Part shown: positions 7,259 through 14,663 of the stretch, in pieces
Position numbering within the stretch: position 1 is the first letter of the stretch
Layout of the letters: each line of letters starts with the position of its first letter
The notes under the pieces: model-generated
The model's database searches: none
Seen by the model: only the letters and a program-made list of their open reading frames with translations
Told to the model about the DNA's origin: nothing
Source of the DNA: Anoxypelagibacter sp902613655
GTDB taxonomy: Bacteria; Pseudomonadota; Alphaproteobacteria; Pelagibacterales; Pelagibacteraceae
NCBI GenBank assembly: GCA_902613655.1
Contig: CACMHR010000008.1
Coordinates: 1-26,944 of the forward strand
Length of the DNA stretch: 26,944 nt
Direction of reading: 5' to 3'
Made by a program: the position numbers and the translations under genes

Positions 7259-8132
7259 ATGAAAAATAGAAAGCTCGGGATAATTGGAGGAAGTGGACTT
7301 TATAAAATGGAGGGTTTTGAAAAAAACAAAGTGGAAAAAAGTTACAACCTTATGGGGACAACCCTCAGATGAGATAATGGAGGCTGAATTTAACAATGAG
7401 AAAATATGTTTTATACCAAGACATTCAAGAGGACACAAGATAAGCCCAACAAATATAAACTTTAGAGCCAATATTGACGCTTTAAAGCAACAAGGTATTA
7501 CGGATATTATTTCTGTTTCAGCAGTTGGTTCCTTGAAAGAAAATCTCAGCCCAGGTACTTTTGTAATAGTTGATCAATTTATTGATAGAACTTTTTCTAG
7601 AAAAAAAACATTTTTTGACGAAGAAATAGTTGCGCATGTTTCAATGGCAAAGCCCACAAGTAAAAAATTAGGTGAATGTTGTGAGTCTGCCTTAAAAAAA
7701 TTGAACATAAATTATCAAGTAGGGGGGACATACGTTGTTATGGAAGGACCGCAATTTTCTACCTTAGCCGAGTCAAATTTGTACAGATCATGGAAAGCAG
7801 ATGTAATTGGCATGACAAATATGCCAGAGGCTAAGTTAGCAAGAGAAGCTGAAATTAGATATTGTACAGTTGCAATGGTTACCGATTATGACTGTTGGCA
7901 CCCAGAACATGAAGAAGTAGATGTTGCCATGGTAATTAAAACTTTACAAAAAAATGCTTCTAACGCTCAAAATATGGTTAAAGAAGTCATTAAGACTTTT
8001 AAAAATTTTTCAGCTGAAAAAGATCCGGCAAACAATTGTTTAGATACAGCTATTATTACTGATCCAAAGCTAAGAACCGAAAAAACAATAAAAAAATTAG
8101 AGTATGTTGCTGGAAGAGTTTTAAAAAAATAA
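7259..8132 (+). pseudogene. mtnP: S-methyl-5'-thioadenosine phosphorylase, frameshifted
   Basis: The frame from ATG 7259 reads MKNRKLGIIGGSGLYKMEGF, the phosphate-binding N-terminus of MTA phosphorylase. It slips out of frame after KVEK and stops at 7370-7372. A second frame continues VTTLWGQPSDE, FIPRHSRGHKISPTNINFRANI, VVMEGPQFSTLAES and ATDYDCW-type MVTDYDCWHPEHEE to 8132. Removing one A from the A6 run at 7335-7340 gives a single 290-residue protein, the family length. The reaction is MTA + phosphate to adenine + 5-methylthioribose-1-phosphate. It overlaps mtnA by 1 base (TAATG) and starts the operon mtnP-mtnA-aldolase-speDE. Related enzymes also take 5'-deoxyadenosine. The break is probably a base-calling error because the downstream frame shows no decay. 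Confidence 0.9.
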
Positions 8133-9202
8133 TGCATATCAACGGAAAAGAATTTAGAACAATTTGGTTTGAGAATAATGTTGTTAAAATAATAGACCAA
8201 ACAAAACTTCCTCATCAATTTGTAATCAAGGATTTAAAAACCACAAAAGACTCAATTAATGCAATTAAGACCATGGAAGTCAGGGGTGCACCATTAATAG
8301 GAGCTACTGCTGCATACGGATTGGTATTATCTATAATTGAAAATAACGATCAGTCATTTCTGAATAAAGCAGTTGAAGAATTAATTAAATCAAGACCAAC
8401 TGCTATAAATTTGAAATGGGCATTAGATAGAATGATGAAAAAATTAACAGGAGTGAATAGAAATGAAATTTTAAAAATAGCAATCAAAGAAGCAAATGCT
8501 ATTTGTGAAGAAGATATAGGTTTTTGTAAAAATATTGGGTTAAACGGTTTAAAAATAATTGAAGAAATTTATAAAAAGAAAAAAGATACAATAAACATTT
8601 TAACCCACTGCAATGCAGGATGGCTTGCAACCATTGATTGGGGTACAGCAACTTCCCCTATCTATCACGCTCACAAAAAAGGTATTAAATTACATGTTTG
8701 GGTAGATGAAACCAGACCTAGGAACCAAGGAGCAAATTTAACATCATATGAACTAAATGAGGAAGGCATACCGAATACTATAATTGCTGATAATACTGGA
8801 GGTATTTTAATGCAAAGGGGAGAGGTAGATATATGCATTACAGGAACAGACAGAACTCTTGCTTCTGGAGACGTAGCTAATAAGGTTGGAACTTATCTGA
8901 AAGCTTTAGCTGCTAATGATAACAAAATCCCTTTTTATGTTGCTCTTCCAAGTTCAACAATTGACTGGAATTTGAAAAATTTTAAGGACATTCCTATAGA
9001 AGAGAGAAATTCAGAAGAATTATCCCATGTAGAGGGTTTAGATGAAAATAATAAATTAACAAAAGTTTTGATTTACCCGAAAAAAAGTAAAGCTATGAAT
9101 TTAGCATTTGATATTACTCCTGCTAAATATGTCACGGGATTGATAACGGAAAAAGGTATCTGCGAAGCATCCTCAGAAGGTTTAAAAGGTTTATTTAAAT
9201 GA
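8132..9202 (+). CDS. mtnA: S-methyl-5-thioribose-1-phosphate isomerase
   Basis: A 356-residue protein of the eIF2B-like MtnA family. It shows VRGAPLIGATAAYG at 50-63, LTHCNAGWLAT with catalytic-type Cys160, DETRPRNQGANLT at 192-204, and GTDRTLASGDVANKVGTY with catalytic-type Asp240. Both positions coincide with the B. subtilis MtnA numbering I recall. It isomerises methylthioribose-1-phosphate to methylthioribulose-1-phosphate in the cytosol. The segments GWLATIDWGTA and ETRPRNQGANLTSYEL differ from the common GALATxxYGTAL and ETRPxxQGxRLTAxEL, so it belongs to a variant branch. Its stop overlaps the next ATG by 4 bases (ATGA), and its start overlaps the mtnP stop, so it is tightly coupled to both. 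It may also accept 5-deoxyribose-1-phosphate. Confidence 0.92.
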   Translation: MHINGKEFRTIWFENNVVKIIDQTKLPHQFVIKDLKTTKDSINAIKTMEVRGAPLIGATAAYGLVLSIIENNDQSFLNKAVEELIKSRPTAINLKWALDRMMKKLTGVNRNEILKIAIKEANAICEEDIGFCKNIGLNGLKIIEEIYKKKKDTINILTHCNAGWLATIDWGTATSPIYHAHKKGIKLHVWVDETRPRNQGANLTSYELNEEGIPNTIIADNTGGILMQRGEVDICITGTDRTLASGDVANKVGTYLKALAANDNKIPFYVALPSSTIDWNLKNFKDIPIEERNSEELSHVEGLDENNKLTKVLIYPKKSKAMNLAFDITPAKYVTGLITEKGICEASSEGLKGLFK

Positions 9203-9843
9203 AAAAACTTAGAGTACAAGTCATTAAATATGCAAAAAAATTGAACACAACAAATTTGTCTGCATTAAGATCAGGAAATATTTCCGTAAGAGCAAAAGAA
9301 GGGAATATTAATGGTTTTTATATTACTCCTTCTGGAGTTAAATATTCTGTATTAAAACCTAGAGATATTGTTTTTGTTTCCTTAAAAGGTCGATTCGACA
9401 AAAAAAAGAAAAAACCGTCTTCAGAATGGCGATTTCACCAAGATATTTATGTTAATAAAGTTGACGCTAAAGCTATAGTGCATGCGCATTCTACGTGTGC
9501 TACGGCTGTTTCTACACATAAAAAAAACATTCCTGCCTTTCATTACATGGTCGGTGTAGCCGGAGGAGAAGACATAAAATGCGCTAAATACGCTACTTTT
9601 GGAACAAGAAATTTATCAAAGAATATTTTATCAGCACTTAAAAATAGATCAGCATGTCTAATGTCTAATCACGGTCAAATAACTTATGGAAAAAATTTAG
9701 ATAATGCTTTCGAGCTTGCTCAAGAGGTCGAAAATATTTGCCATCAATATATAAATGCAATAAGAATTGGAATACCCAAACTGCTTTCAAAAAGAGAAAT
9801 GAAAATTGTTTTGGATAAGATGAAAAATTATAAAAAGGATTAA
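9199..9843 (+). CDS. Class II aldolase, fuculose-phosphate type; likely methylthioribulose-1-P aldolase
   Basis: A 214-residue class II aldolase/adducin-family protein. Motifs are SGNISVR at 25-31, ITPSGVKY at 42-49, SSEWRFH at 74-80 with the catalytic Glu76, zinc ligands His95, His97 (VHAHS) and His158 (NHGQ), HYM at 115-117, and YATFGTR at 131-137. SSEWRFH, HYM and YATFGT match E. coli FucA closely and are unlike MtnB dehydratase. Next to mtnP and mtnA, the best inference is an Ald2-type enzyme that splits methylthioribulose-1-phosphate into DHAP and 2-(methylthio)acetaldehyde, or 5-deoxyribulose-1-phosphate into DHAP and acetaldehyde. A plain fuculose or rhamnulose aldolase is possible, but no sugar-catabolism partners are nearby. 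It is coupled to mtnA by a 4-base overlap. Confidence 0.85.
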   Translation: MKKLRVQVIKYAKKLNTTNLSALRSGNISVRAKEGNINGFYITPSGVKYSVLKPRDIVFVSLKGRFDKKKKKPSSEWRFHQDIYVNKVDAKAIVHAHSTCATAVSTHKKNIPAFHYMVGVAGGEDIKCAKYATFGTRNLSKNILSALKNRSACLMSNHGQITYGKNLDNAFELAQEVENICHQYINAIRIGIPKLLSKREMKIVLDKMKNYKKD

Positions 9844-9850
9844 TTTTATA

Positions 9851-10891
9851 ATGATAAAAGTTGGTGAGCATATTACATTAGACTTTCTTGGGGTAAAAAA
9901 AGATTATCCACCCGATTTCTACGAAAAGATTTTTTATAAAATTTCAAAAAAAGCAAAGGTTGAATTACTAAAAATTTCTAGTCACAAATTTGAACCACAA
10001 GGCTTCACATCTGTAGCTTTATTAGCAGAAAGTCATATGAGTTTTCATACTTTTCCAGAGAGAGGAGTTGTAAGTTTCGACTTTTTTACATGTGGTAAAA
10101 TTTCACCACGAGTAGCTTTAAATATTTTAAAAAAAGAAATAGATCATAAGAGAATAATTGTTAATAATTTTGATAGAAGTAGTGTTGCTTTAAAGGATGA
10201 TATCTATAGCACACCAGGACAAAAAAAATATTATGTTGTAAATGATATTTTGGAAAAACTAGTTTCAAAAGTTGGTCAAAAATTGGAAATTTTAAATATA
10301 GAAGAATTTGGGAATGCATTGTTTATAGATGATGAGCTTCAAGTTTCAGAAAAAGATGAAAAACTTTACAGTTCTACTTTTGTTAAATCTGGAACCAGTA
10401 TTTGTAAAAAAAAAGGTATTGCAGCAGTAATAGGTGGTGGTGACGGTGGGGTAGTTAGAGAATGTTTACAAAATAATTTTAATTTTGTTGATTGGTTTGA
10501 ACTCGATCCACAAGTTGTTGAACTTAGTTATAAGCATTTGCCTAAAATCACATCAAGAATTAAAAAAAGTAATAAAGTAAAATCATATTGGGGTGATGCA
10601 TTTAAAAGTATCAAATCTATTGAGGACTCTAAATATGATCATATATTTGTAGATCTTAATGATGATCAATATTGCATAGATTTAGCAAAGCGTAATATGA
10701 AAGGTTTAAAAAGAATTTTAAAAAAAGGTGGAGCTTTAACCGCTCAAGTCGGATGTCAGGACAAAAAACCAAAGCAAGTTAAAAATTGGACAAAAGTTTT
10801 AGAAACCAGCTTTGGTAATACAAATTTATCTGAAATTTTCATTCCAAGTTTTGATTGTAGATGGAATTTTATCTCCTCTTCCAACAAATAG
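9851..10891 (+). CDS. speDE: Fused S-adenosylmethionine decarboxylase / spermidine synthase
   Basis: A 346-residue two-domain fusion. Residues 1 to about 118 are a prokaryotic class 1b SpeD: LLAESHMSFHTFPE holds the self-cleaving Glu60-Ser61 pair that generates the pyruvoyl group, with His66 and Cys81 (FFTCG) matching T. maritima S63/H68/C83 at a constant offset. Residues from about 122 are an aminopropyltransferase: FGNALFIDDELQ at 153-164, KDEKLY at 168-173, IGGGDGGVVRE at 194-204, FELDPQVVE, GDA at 248-250 and catalytic-type Asp268 (FVDLNDD). The protein decarboxylates SAM, then moves the aminopropyl group to a diamine, releasing MTA. The usual YHE after the acidic motif is YSS here, which may affect amine choice. 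It lies 7 bases after the aldolase gene in the MTA-consuming operon. Confidence 0.92.
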   Translation: MIKVGEHITLDFLGVKKDYPPDFYEKIFYKISKKAKVELLKISSHKFEPQGFTSVALLAESHMSFHTFPERGVVSFDFFTCGKISPRVALNILKKEIDHKRIIVNNFDRSSVALKDDIYSTPGQKKYYVVNDILEKLVSKVGQKLEILNIEEFGNALFIDDELQVSEKDEKLYSSTFVKSGTSICKKKGIAAVIGGGDGGVVRECLQNNFNFVDWFELDPQVVELSYKHLPKITSRIKKSNKVKSYWGDAFKSIKSIEDSKYDHIFVDLNDDQYCIDLAKRNMKGLKRILKKGGALTAQVGCQDKKPKQVKNWTKVLETSFGNTNLSEIFIPSFDCRWNFISSSNK

Positions 10892-10949
10892 TCACAATTG
10901 CACTTTAGCTTGAAAGATGTTTTTTAATTCTATTTGTTAATTATAACCT

Positions 10950-11885
10950 ATGTCAAATATTCTTATAATAAAACATGGATCGTTAGGAGATTTGATTCAA
11001 GCAAACGGCGCTATTAAAGATATTAAAAATAAATTCCCCGAAGATAAAGTTTTATTACTCACGACTCCACATTACTCTAAGTTTATGTATTCGTGCCCAT
11101 ATATTGATGGAGTATTAATTGACAAAAGACTACCTAGATGGAATCTTTTTTACTTATTCAGATTAAAAAAAATGCTTAATAGATTTTCTTTTTCAAAAGT
11201 ATTCGATTTACAAAATTCATCTAGAACAAATTTTTATAGAAAATTTATTTTTAAAAATGATGTTTTTTGGTCAGATAGTAATTCATTTTTATCAAAGGAA
11301 GAATCAATTTCCCAAAAAAATTTGCCTGTTTTAACTAGAATGGAACAACAGCTTGAGAGATCAGGAATTTCAGATAGAAAATTTACAAAAAAACCAGATC
11401 TTACTTGGGCTTTAAAAAATATAAAAAGTATTGTTAATCAAAATTTTGAGGGAAAATATATTTTAATTTTTCCTTTTTGTTCTCCAAAATTACATAAAAA
11501 AAAATGGCCATACTATAAAGATTTGATCAGTCTTTTAAAACGAGACTTCAGTAAAGAATTTAATATAGCCATAGCGCCAGGTCCTAACGAGATTGATGAA
11601 GCTAAAAGGTTTGATGTAAATGTTATTTTAAATAAAGGATTACCTCTTAATATTAATGAATTAATTAGTTTAATAAATAATTCTAGTTACATCGTATCAA
11701 ATGATACAGGACCAGCACACATATGTGCCCACTTAAATAAAAGAGGGGTTGTTTTGTTTGGAAGTCATACAACACCAGAAAAAGTGAGCATGGAAAGTCA
11801 AAATTTTAAATCTTTAAGAGCAGATGACCTAAAAAACCTTAATGTGGCTGATGTGTACGAAAAAATAAAAGAAAATTTAAATTAA
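10950..11885 (+). CDS. Glycosyltransferase family 9 (heptosyltransferase-like)
   Basis: A 311-residue GT9 protein. The N-terminus ILIIKHGSLGDLIQANGAI is the family's first Rossmann strand with the GDxxxxxPxl loop. The C-terminal half has LIFPFCSP, IAPGPNEIDEA and the nucleotide-sugar-binding SNDTGPAHICAHL, followed by VVLFGSHTTPEK. GT9 enzymes usually add heptose or related sugars to the lipopolysaccharide core at the inner face of the membrane. The donor here is unknown. No RBS stronger than an A-rich leader is seen in the 58-base gap after speDE. The stop overlaps the stop of the convergent GT4 gene by 9 bases, leaving no room for a terminator. Confidence 0.88.
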   Translation: MSNILIIKHGSLGDLIQANGAIKDIKNKFPEDKVLLLTTPHYSKFMYSCPYIDGVLIDKRLPRWNLFYLFRLKKMLNRFSFSKVFDLQNSSRTNFYRKFIFKNDVFWSDSNSFLSKEESISQKNLPVLTRMEQQLERSGISDRKFTKKPDLTWALKNIKSIVNQNFEGKYILIFPFCSPKLHKKKWPYYKDLISLLKRDFSKEFNIAIAPGPNEIDEAKRFDVNVILNKGLPLNINELISLINNSSYIVSNDTGPAHICAHLNKRGVVLFGSHTTPEKVSMESQNFKSLRADDLKNLNVADVYEKIKENLN

Positions 11886-12971
11886 TTTTAAATATTTTTT
11901 AATTATTATCTTCCAATAAAAGTTCTGTGAAAACTTTTGTGCATTATTTCCATATTTTTTATAGTCATTATTTTTAAAAAATTTAATTACATTTTCATAA
12001 ATTGACTCGATGTTATCGCCATCACATATTAGTCCTGTAGTATCCTCTTTGATTGCATCGCTGGCACCGCCTATTTTACCTCCAATAGAACCAACTCCAT
12101 AACAAGCAGCTTCAATAAATGATATTCCAAAACCCTCAACCGATTTTTTATGTAATATTGAAGGCATTAAAAATAAATTAGATTTTTTTAATAAAGCATT
12201 TTTAAGTTTACCATCTATTGTAGACAGTAACGTAACCTCATTATCTATTTTCAACTCCTTCACAAGCTTGATTAAATTATTTCTCTCTTCACCATCCCCA
12301 ACACTAACATATTTCATTTTTGGAAATATTTCCTTTAAATTTCTTATACACATAAGAATATTTTGGTGATTTTTCCTTCTATCAAGTCTTGCAACAGTAA
12401 TAATTTTAGGAAAAGAGTCTTGATAAATTTTATCAGCCTTTAATTCATATTCTTTTTCAATTTTAATAGGTTCTTCGCATCCAGGATGTATCACATATAT
12501 TTTTTCTTTTGGAAGCCCAATTTCAATTCCTAATTTTTTGGTAAAATTTGAATTGGCAATTATAAATTTTGTTTTTTTAAAAGAATTTATTACCCTTTTA
12601 TTTAACGAGGAACCTAAAGGGTGATTAATTTCTTTTGAATGTATCAAACAAAATGTTGGTACTTTCTCAATAACTTTATCGTTAATTTTTTCTATACTTT
12701 TCCAATGATCAAAAAAAATAGACCTTATATTTTGATTTGATTTTATAAAATCATTAAGCCTATTTGCTTTTCTATATTTCCTTAGTAACTTTATACCTCC
12801 AAATCTTTCAATTTCTAATTTTAAAGATTGATCATACACATCAGATCCTTCAAATTTATCTGCAAAAACTTTAACTGGACCATGATTTAAAAGAGCATTA
12901 GCTAGACCGCCCATTAAGTTTTGCATTCCACCTGTTTCAGGCGGAAAACTTCTTGTTGATATTACAAACAT
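11877..12971 (-). CDS. Glycosyltransferase family 4 (GT-B fold)
   Basis: A 364-residue GT4 transferase. It has ISTRSFPPETGGMQNLMGGL at 4-23 (acceptor-domain glycine loop), ITVARLDRRKNHQNIL for the start of the C-terminal domain, YVSVGDGEERNNL, LLSTIDGKLKNALLKKSNLFLMPS, and EGFGISFIEAACYG, the EX7E retaining-transferase signature. It probably builds a cell-surface polysaccharide or LPS core with the neighbouring GT9 enzyme; the sugar is unknown. The start overlaps the stop of the upstream thioredoxin-like gene by 1 base (TAATG), so the two are co-translated. Functional linkage between a redox protein and a GT is not obvious and may reflect only genome compaction. Confidence 0.9.
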   Translation of the reverse strand: MFVISTRSFPPETGGMQNLMGGLANALLNHGPVKVFADKFEGSDVYDQSLKLEIERFGGIKLLRKYRKANRLNDFIKSNQNIRSIFFDHWKSIEKINDKVIEKVPTFCLIHSKEINHPLGSSLNKRVINSFKKTKFIIANSNFTKKLGIEIGLPKEKIYVIHPGCEEPIKIEKEYELKADKIYQDSFPKIITVARLDRRKNHQNILMCIRNLKEIFPKMKYVSVGDGEERNNLIKLVKELKIDNEVTLLSTIDGKLKNALLKKSNLFLMPSILHKKSVEGFGISFIEAACYGVGSIGGKIGGASDAIKEDTTGLICDGDNIESIYENVIKFFKNNDYKKYGNNAQKFSQNFYWKIIIKKYLKLI

Positions 12972-13525
12972 TATTTAAACCATTTGATATTACAGCCCAT
13001 ACTTGGAATTTGATTTTGAGGACCTTTACCTGTTTCTGCAATCATCTTCATTGCGTTAAATAAGTCGCTTTCGCCTGTTGAAACAGGCTTTAAATCTTTA
13101 AGCTCTCTAATTCGACCCCTGTATTGTAGTTCGAGATTGCCATTGTATCCAAAAAAATCTGGAGTACAAACAGCCCCATATTTTTTTGCTATTTCTTGAG
13201 TCTCATCAAGCAAGTAAGGAAAATTAAATTTATTTATTTTTGAGAATTTAATCATGTTTTCAAAAGAGTCATCCGGGTAATTTTTAGTATCATTAGACAT
13301 TACAGCAACAGTATTTATATTTAAATTTTTCAGTTTATCGGCATCAAAAACGATATCTTTAATAACTGCTTTTACGTAGGGACAGTGATTACAGATAAAC
13401 ATGATCAATGTTCCTTTTTCTCCAACCAAATCCTTAAAATTATAAGTTTTTTCACTAACATCTTTTAATTCAAAGGAATGGGGTTTTTCACCAAAATTAC
13501 AAATTGGAGTTTTTGTTAAAACCAT
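12971..13525 (-). CDS. Thioredoxin-like redoxin family protein with CNHC motif
   Basis: A 184-residue thioredoxin-fold protein of the AhpC/TSA-redoxin type. After an N-terminal beta strand region it shows TLIMFICNHCPYVKA at about 39-53 with a CxxC pair (Cys45, Cys48), then NTVAVMSND, PYLLDETQEIAKKYGAVCTPDFF with the cis-Pro loop at about 117, and a closing PSMGCNIKWF. This CNHCPYVK subgroup is widespread in bacteria but without a settled physiological role. It is likely a cytosolic thiol-disulfide reductase or peroxidase-like protein, since no signal peptide is visible. It heads a two-gene unit with the GT4 gene and diverges from the gamma-carbonic-anhydrase gene over only 20 bases. Confidence 0.85.
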   Translation of the reverse strand: MVLTKTPICNFGEKPHSFELKDVSEKTYNFKDLVGEKGTLIMFICNHCPYVKAVIKDIVFDADKLKNLNINTVAVMSNDTKNYPDDSFENMIKFSKINKFNFPYLLDETQEIAKKYGAVCTPDFFGYNGNLELQYRGRIRELKDLKPVSTGESDLFNAMKMIAETGKGPQNQIPSMGCNIKWFK

Positions 13526-13545
13526 AATATATTATAATTATAATA
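13526..13545. promoter_or_regulatory. Twenty-base AT-only divergent spacer with TATAAT boxes
   Basis: The spacer between the redoxin and carbonic-anhydrase-like genes is pure A/T and contains TATAAT at 13533-13538 and 13539-13544 on the plus strand. A plus-strand start 7-8 bases after the first box would fall on the ATG at 13546, so that gene may be leaderless. No good -35 at normal spacing is seen. Any AT-only spacer gives such boxes by chance, so confidence is low. Confidence 0.3.
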
Positions 13546-14049
13546 ATGATTTATGATTTCAACAATATTAGTCCAAAGTTAGACAAAGATAGTTGGTTTG
13601 CACCAAATTCAGTTTTAATAGGCAACGTAACTCTTAAAAAAGATGCAAATATTTGGTTTAATGCAACTCTAAGAGGAGATGTAGAACCCATAACTATTGG
13701 GGAAGGTTCCAATATTCAAGACGGAAGCGTTGTTCACACCGACCCTGGCTGTCCCGCAACTATCGGTAAGAATGTAACAGTTGGACATTTAGTTATGTTA
13801 CATGGGTGTATAATTGAAGATGATTGTTTGATTGGAATTGGTAGTACTATTTTAAATAAAGCAAAAATTGGAAAGCACTCAATTATTGGAGCAAATACTT
13901 TAATTACTGAAAACAAAGTTATACCAGAAAGATCTTTAGTTGTTGGTAGCCCAGGAAGAGTTATTAGAAAAGTTACTGATGAAGAAATAAAACATATTAA
14001 AGAGAACGCAGAACATTATGTTAGTAACTATAAAAAGTATAAAAAATAA
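13546..14049 (+). CDS. Gamma-carbonic-anhydrase family protein (left-handed beta-helix)
   Basis: A 167-residue hexapeptide-repeat protein of the YrdA/PaaY/CaiE gamma-CA group. It has NVTLKKDANIWFNATLRGD at about 27-45, GEGSNIQDGSVVHTDPG with a zinc-ligand His, VGHLVMLHGC with the two further His ligands, then repeats IGIGSTILNKAKIGKHSIIGANTLI and VVGSPGRVIRKVT with the C-terminal helix. Trimeric zinc protein; carbonic anhydrase activity is plausible, but many relatives have other or unknown roles. The first His ligand lies near residue 66 and the other two near 83 and 88. The ATG at 13546 is 20 bases from the divergent redoxin start. It converges on the PNPOx-like gene with a 2-base gap. Confidence 0.88.
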   Translation: MIYDFNNISPKLDKDSWFAPNSVLIGNVTLKKDANIWFNATLRGDVEPITIGEGSNIQDGSVVHTDPGCPATIGKNVTVGHLVMLHGCIIEDDCLIGIGSTILNKAKIGKHSIIGANTLITENKVIPERSLVVGSPGRVIRKVTDEEIKHIKENAEHYVSNYKKYKK

Positions 14050-14051
14050 TT

Positions 14052-14660
14052 TTAGGGAATAAGCCACTTAAATTCATTAGTTTTACCCAGTTTTAACAAA
14101 GCCCTTCGATGACCTTTGGCAGCTAAATAAAGCCACTCAATACTTTGAATTTTACATTTGATAACGCAAAAGTTTTTATAGCCTTGCTCACTTTCTTCTT
14201 TAGTAAAATCATAATCATTAAATTTCCCATTTAAACCAGAAGTAGGTTTTTGAGATATAGTTCCTGGACTATCTGTCACTAGATAACATTTTCTACTTAC
14301 ATGACCTGTTTTTTCCCAGGATTCTTTTGTGATCTGATTTTTATAATTAATTTCACAATTAATTTTAAGTCGTAATTGAATTTTTTCTTCTTTACCATAA
14401 AACAAAATAGAGCAGGATGGATTTTTTTTAATTTTATTTATTTTAGAAGATCTAATATCGCTATGAAATTGAATAAAATTTTTGTCAGAGTCAGCTTTCC
14501 TCAAAACTACAACTCTGCCATCTAAATCTTTACCATATCCACAAATAAAAACCGGGGTTCTAAATTCTGAATTACGATTTTTCACAGCATCAGTTAAAAG
14601 ATCCCAAACTTTTTTTTGTATTTCTGTAAAATCTTCGTAGTAGCTTACTTCTTCTGACAC
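14052..14660 (-). CDS. Pyridoxamine-5'-phosphate-oxidase-like FMN-binding protein
   Basis: A 202-residue protein with the split-barrel FMN fold. RVVVLRKADSDKNFIQFHSDIRSSKINKI around 49-77 matches the RTVVLR...fhTD.RS.K FMN-phosphate-binding pattern. ILFYGKEEKIQLRLK follows at about 85-99. The C-terminal WLYLAAKGHRRALLKL lies where true PdxH has its substrate-binding RxxR. The overall pattern fits the Alr4036-type PNPOx-like family better than classical PdxH, so a role in vitamin B6 salvage is not certain. The start is ATG at 14660 on the reverse strand, 3 bases after the upstream dehydrogenase stop, so they form one operon. Confidence 0.8.
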   Translation of the reverse strand: MSEEVSYYEDFTEIQKKVWDLLTDAVKNRNSEFRTPVFICGYGKDLDGRVVVLRKADSDKNFIQFHSDIRSSKINKIKKNPSCSILFYGKEEKIQLRLKINCEINYKNQITKESWEKTGHVSRKCYLVTDSPGTISQKPTSGLNGKFNDYDFTKEESEQGYKNFCVIKCKIQSIEWLYLAAKGHRRALLKLGKTNEFKWLIP

Positions 14661-14663
14661 AGT

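Noticed and set aside
7193..7471. 92-codon reverse frame over the apt-mtnP junction
   Set aside because: It lies antisense to the conserved MtnP N-terminus and begins inside mtnP; it has no family-like motifs.
10892..10949. Intrinsic terminator after speDE
   Set aside because: The gap has a T-run (10920-10925) but no GC-rich stem before it.
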